A DNA stretch of 64,000 nt from assembly GCF_007677875.1 (NCBI RefSeq), contig NZ_VEDO01000004.1:310001-374000 (forward strand), read 5' to 3'. The stretch's first letter is position 1; every line of letters begins with the position of its first letter. The translations under genes were made by a program, and so were the position numbers. Of the stretch, positions 61,227 to 64,000 are shown one piece after another. The DNA comes from Variovorax boronicumulans (GTDB lineage: Bacteria > Pseudomonadota > Gammaproteobacteria > Burkholderiales > Burkholderiaceae_C). Below the pieces are notes generated by a model that searched no databases, was not told where the DNA came from, and worked only from the letters and a program-made list of their open reading frames with translations.

Positions 61227-61711
61227 CAGTCGCGGAAGTTGTTGAACGACAGCGGGATGTCGGTGATGTCCTTGCGGATCAGCGCCATCGCGGCCTGCAG
61301 GTCATCGCGCTTGGCACCGGTCACGCGCACGGTCTCGCCCTGGATGGCGGCCTGCACCTTGAGCTTGCTGTCCTTGATCAGGCGCTGCAGCTTCTTGGCC
61401 AGTTCGGCCTCGATGCCGTTGCGCACCTTGATCACACGCTTGACCTTGTCGCCGCCCATCTTCTGCACGTCGCCCATGTCCAGGAAGCGCACGTCGACCT
61501 CCTGCTTGGTGAGCTTGTTGCGCAGCACGTCGGCGATCTGGTCGAGCTGGAAGTCGGCATCGCCGATGACGGTGATCTCCTTGTCCTTGAGCTCGATGGC
61601 GGCCGAGGTGCCCTTGAAGTCGAAACGGGTGCCGATTTCCTTGGCGCTGTTGTCCACGGCGTTGCGGACCTTGACGAGGTCGGCTTCACAAACGGTGTCG
61701 AAAGAAGGCAT
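61226..61711 (-). CDS. yajQ: YajQ-family nucleotide-binding protein
   Basis: 161 residues, complete. [20 protein letters not shown] and the C-terminal [14 protein letters not shown] are invariant family ends. Relatives bind c-di-GMP or nucleotides and affect virulence or phage expression. Its stop overlaps the protease start. Confidence 0.95.
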   Translation of the reverse strand: MPSFDTVCEADLVKVRNAVDNSAKEIGTRFDFKGTSAAIELKDKEITVIGDADFQLDQIADVLRNKLTKQEVDVRFLDMGDVQKMGGDKVKRVIKVRNGIEAELAKKLQRLIKDSKLKVQAAIQGETVRVTGAKRDDLQAAMALIRKDITDIPLSFNNFRD

Positions 61712-61786
61712 GGGTGAGGTTCCTGGAGGTTGCGCCGGGCCGTGAGCGCGGGCGTCAGGGCCGGCATGCGATGCGACAATTCCGGG

Positions 61787-62839
61787 ATGTTAGTCGAGAT
61801 GAATGTGCCGCTGCGGGCCTATAACGCCTTCGGCATCGTCGCGCGCGCGCAGACCCTGGTGCGTGTGGCGTCCGAGGCCGACCTGGCGGCCGTGCTGGCC
61901 GATCCGGAGCTCGCGGCGCGCCCGAAGTTCGTGCTCGGCGGCGGCAGCAACATCGTGCTGACGGGCGACGTGCGCGCGGTGGTGCTCAAGGTGGAGATCA
62001 TGGGTCGGCGCGTGGTCGCCGAGACCGACCGCGCCTGGATCGTCGAGGCCGGTGCCGGTGAGAACTGGCACGACGTCGTGGCCTGGACGCTCGCGCAGGG
62101 CATGCCGGGCCTGGAGAACCTTGCGCTGATTCCAGGAACCATGGGCGCCTCGCCCGTGCAGAACATCGGCGCCTACGGCGTGGAACTGCAGGACCGTTTT
62201 GAGTCGCTGGACGCCATTGACCTTGCGACCGGCAAGGCCTTCACGCTGAATGCCGCGCAATGTGCCTTTGGCTACCGCGATTCGGTGTTCAAGCATGCGG
62301 CGGCCGAACTGTCGGACTTCGGCCTCGCAGGCCGTGCGCTGATCACGCGTGTGCGGCTGCGCCTGCCCAAGGCCTGGAAGCCCGTGCTGGGTTACCTGGA
62401 CCTGGAACGCAAGCAAGCCGAGACCGGTGTCGCGGCGCCCACGGCCCAGCAGATCTTCGACTGGATCTGCGAGATCCGCCGCCACAAGCTGCCCGACCCG
62501 CAGGTGATCGGCAACGCCGGCAGCTTCTTCAAAAACCCCACGGTGACGCCCGAGCAGTGTGCCGACATCATCGGCCGCGACCCGCGCGTGGTGCACTACC
62601 CGATGGCCGACGGCAGCATCAAGCTGGCCGCCGGCTGGCTCATCGATGCCTGCGGCTGGAAGGGCAAGAGCGTGGGCAATGCCGGCGTCTACGAGAAGCA
62701 GGCGCTGGTGCTCGTGAACCGCGGCGGCAAGGACAACCCCGCGACGGGCGGCGAGGTCATGACGCTGGCCCGGGCGATCCAGACCAGTGTGTACGAGCGC
62801 TTCGGCATCCGGCTGGAGCCGGAGCCGGTGGTCGTCTGA
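61787..62839 (+). CDS. murB: UDP-N-acetylenolpyruvoylglucosamine reductase
   Basis: 350 residues, E. coli-type MurB. FAD site [32 protein letters not shown] and FGYRDSVFK; catalytic serine/glutamate region [10 protein letters not shown] and the late [20 protein letters not shown]. It makes UDP-MurNAc for peptidoglycan. The start at 61787 fits [16 protein letters not shown]. Confidence 0.96.
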   Translation: MLVEMNVPLRAYNAFGIVARAQTLVRVASEADLAAVLADPELAARPKFVLGGGSNIVLTGDVRAVVLKVEIMGRRVVAETDRAWIVEAGAGENWHDVVAWTLAQGMPGLENLALIPGTMGASPVQNIGAYGVELQDRFESLDAIDLATGKAFTLNAAQCAFGYRDSVFKHAAAELSDFGLAGRALITRVRLRLPKAWKPVLGYLDLERKQAETGVAAPTAQQIFDWICEIRRHKLPDPQVIGNAGSFFKNPTVTPEQCADIIGRDPRVVHYPMADGSIKLAAGWLIDACGWKGKSVGNAGVYEKQALVLVNRGGKDNPATGGEVMTLARAIQTSVYERFGIRLEPEPVVV

Positions 62840-62851
62840 TCGGCCGCCGAC

Positions 62852-63178
62852 TCAGCCGTAGTGGCAGATGTAGTGGTACGGGCCGGTTTCGGCCGTCACG
62901 CGGATGTCGAACTTCGTGTTGCCCGGCACGCTGAACTTCTCGCCGGCGGTGGACTTGAGCCAGGCGTCGGTGCCGGCCAGGCGGTATTCGCAGGCACCGC
63001 CCACGCATTCCATGATTTCGGGCGCGGCCGTGCCGAAGGTCAGCTCGGCCGGCAGGACCACGCCCACGCTCTTCTTGATGCCGTCGGGGAAGGTGATGGC
63101 GTGGCTCACGCACTTGCCGTCGAAGTACACGTTGGCCTGGGTCGTGACGGTCACGCCGGCGATGCTGCTGGTGGTCAT
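62852..63178 (-). CDS. ppnP: Pyrimidine/purine nucleoside phosphorylase
   Basis: 108 residues. FDGKCVSHAITFPDGIKKSV, GVVLPAELTFGTAAPEIMEC and FDIRVTAETGPYHYICHYG are the DUF1255/PpnP pattern. It phosphorolyses many nucleosides. Confidence 0.93.
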   Translation of the reverse strand: MTTSSIAGVTVTTQANVYFDGKCVSHAITFPDGIKKSVGVVLPAELTFGTAAPEIMECVGGACEYRLAGTDAWLKSTAGEKFSVPGNTKFDIRVTAETGPYHYICHYG

Positions 63179-63204
63179 GGTCTCAAAAAGACAGAGTGAA
63201 AAAA

Positions 63205-63552
63205 CTAGTGGTGGCGCGCGGCCCAGGCTTCAGGCACGAAGCCTGCGGTCACGCTGCCGTCGTCCCATTCGACGATGGGGCGCTTGATCGCGCTGGCCTG
63301 CGCGCGCAGCAGCGTGGCGGCGCTGGCCGCATCCTGCACGGCGGCCTGCTCGGCCGCGCCAAGCTTGCGCCAGGTCGTTCCCTTGCGGTTGAGCACGGTC
63401 TCCCAGCCGAGTGCGGCGATCCAGGCGTCCAGCTGCGGCGGTACGCCGGCCTTCTTGAAATCGTGGAAGGTGTAGGCGATGCCTTGCGCGTCCAGCCAGG
63501 TGCGCGCCTTCTTGACGGTGTCGCAGTTGGGAATGCCGTACAGGGTGGTCAT
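63205..63552 (-). CDS. ArsC/Spx-family reductase-like protein
   Basis: 115 residues. Redox cysteine in YGIPNCDTVKKARTWLD, then FHDFKKAG and KRPIVEWDDG. Of the YffB-like branch of the ArsC family, thioredoxin fold with a single N-terminal cysteine. Likely glutathione-dependent; arsenate activity not implied. Confidence 0.9.
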   Translation of the reverse strand: MTTLYGIPNCDTVKKARTWLDAQGIAYTFHDFKKAGVPPQLDAWIAALGWETVLNRKGTTWRKLGAAEQAAVQDAASAATLLRAQASAIKRPIVEWDDGSVTAGFVPEAWAARHH

Positions 63553-63595
63553 GGCGCGCGATTATGGCGAACGCGTTTGCGACAATCCGGCCTCT

Positions 63596-64000
63596 ATGCA
63601 AACCCTTGCTGAATGGCTCGCGCACTGCGAGCAACTGCACACCCGACCGATCGACCTGGGGCTGGAGCGCGTGCGCCAGGTGGCCGAACGCATGCAGCTG
63701 CGCTTCGACTGCACCGTCATCACGGTGGCGGGCACCAACGGCAAGGGTTCGACCTGCGCCATGCTGGAATCCATCGCCGGCCAGGCCGGCTGGCGCACCG
63801 GCGTCTACACCTCGCCCCACCTCGTGCATTTCGAGGAACGTTGCCGCATCGCAGGCCAGCCCGTGACCGAGGCCGAGCTGCTGCCGCAGTTTGCGCGCGT
63901 CGAAGCGGCGCGCGGCGAGACCACGCTGAGCTACTTCGAGTTCACCACCCTCGCCATCCTGGGTTGCATGGCCGATGCCAAGCTCGACCTCGCCGTGCTC
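63596..64000 (+). CDS. folC: Folylpolyglutamate synthase / dihydrofolate synthase (5' part)
   Basis: 135 residues visible, cut by the right edge. MQTLAEWLAHCEQLHTRPID, the P-loop AGTNGKGSTCAMLE and YTSPHLVHFEERCRIAG identify FolC, a Mur-ligase relative that adds glutamate to folates. Confidence 0.93.
   Translation, partial: MQTLAEWLAHCEQLHTRPIDLGLERVRQVAERMQLRFDCTVITVAGTNGKGSTCAMLESIAGQAGWRTGVYTSPHLVHFEERCRIAGQPVTEAELLPQFARVEAARGETTLSYFEFTTLAILGCMADAKLDLAVL

Overview
The window is high-GC DNA (mid-60s percent by eye). It carries core genes typical of Betaproteobacteria, most likely the Comamonadaceae (Variovorax/Acidovorax/Hydrogenophaga-like): prfB with its +1 frameshift, an HAD phosphatase, pepN, fbp, plsY, yajQ, murB, ppnP and folC, together with PEP-CTERM proteins and many overlapping ATGA/TGATG operons. 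The genus is an inference; no rRNA is present.

Left core (1-15199). A minus-strand assimilatory nitrite operon reads nirB-nirD-nirC, then a fused PP2C phosphatase/Ser-Thr kinase that runs off the left edge. It is preceded by a near-consensus sigma-54 promoter and a leader with stacked hairpins. A plus-strand, tightly packed branched-chain-amino-acid-type ABC transporter (substrate-binding protein, two ATPases, two permeases) continues into a lipoprotein 3-hydroxybutyrate-oligomer hydrolase and an alpha/beta hydrolase. It also has a sigma-54-like promoter. A PEP-CTERM protein with its terminator follows.

Genomic island (about 15.25-49.06 kb). It is integrated in the 3' end of a tRNA-Thr(CGT) gene. 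A 51-bp copy of the tRNA 3' end lies at 15200-15250 and the intact tRNA at 49006-49081. A pair of 11-bp-spaced direct repeats lies just inside each end and looks like integrase arm sites. The left part holds a tyrosine integrase, small phage DNA-binding genes, a KilAC antirepressor, a putative replication initiator whose tail is written over iteron-like palindromes, and a run of phage virion-type genes ending in a DUF5681 (small-terminase-like) gene; no large terminase, portal or capsid gene was found. The middle is cargo: two PEP-CTERM genes (one a near duplicate of the chromosomal copy just outside the island), a GAF/degenerate-GGDEF/EAL phosphodiesterase and a chemoreceptor. The right part looks like a second element: another tyrosine integrase (minus), several small genes including a HIRAN protein, an operator-controlled ribbon-helix-helix regulator, an early-gene operon ending in a second putative initiator with its own 33-bp-spaced iterons, then DUF3606, glycine-zipper and small membrane or secreted proteins.

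Right core (49.1-64 kb). fbp, pepN, HAD phosphatase and prfB on the minus strand; a chemoreceptor; an alpha/beta hydrolase; an aldo/keto reductase followed by ybaK and plsY; a degenerate HD-GYP-like gene, aspartic protease and yajQ chain; murB; ppnP; an ArsC-family gene; and the start of folC, cut by the right edge.

The observations most worth pursuing are the two initiator-like genes with embedded, helically phased iterons in one island, the arm-site pairs that define the island as one mobile unit, the PEP-CTERM duplication spanning the island boundary, and a set of GG-N10-GC (sigma-54-type) promoters upstream of the nir operon, the ABC operon and all three PEP-CTERM genes.
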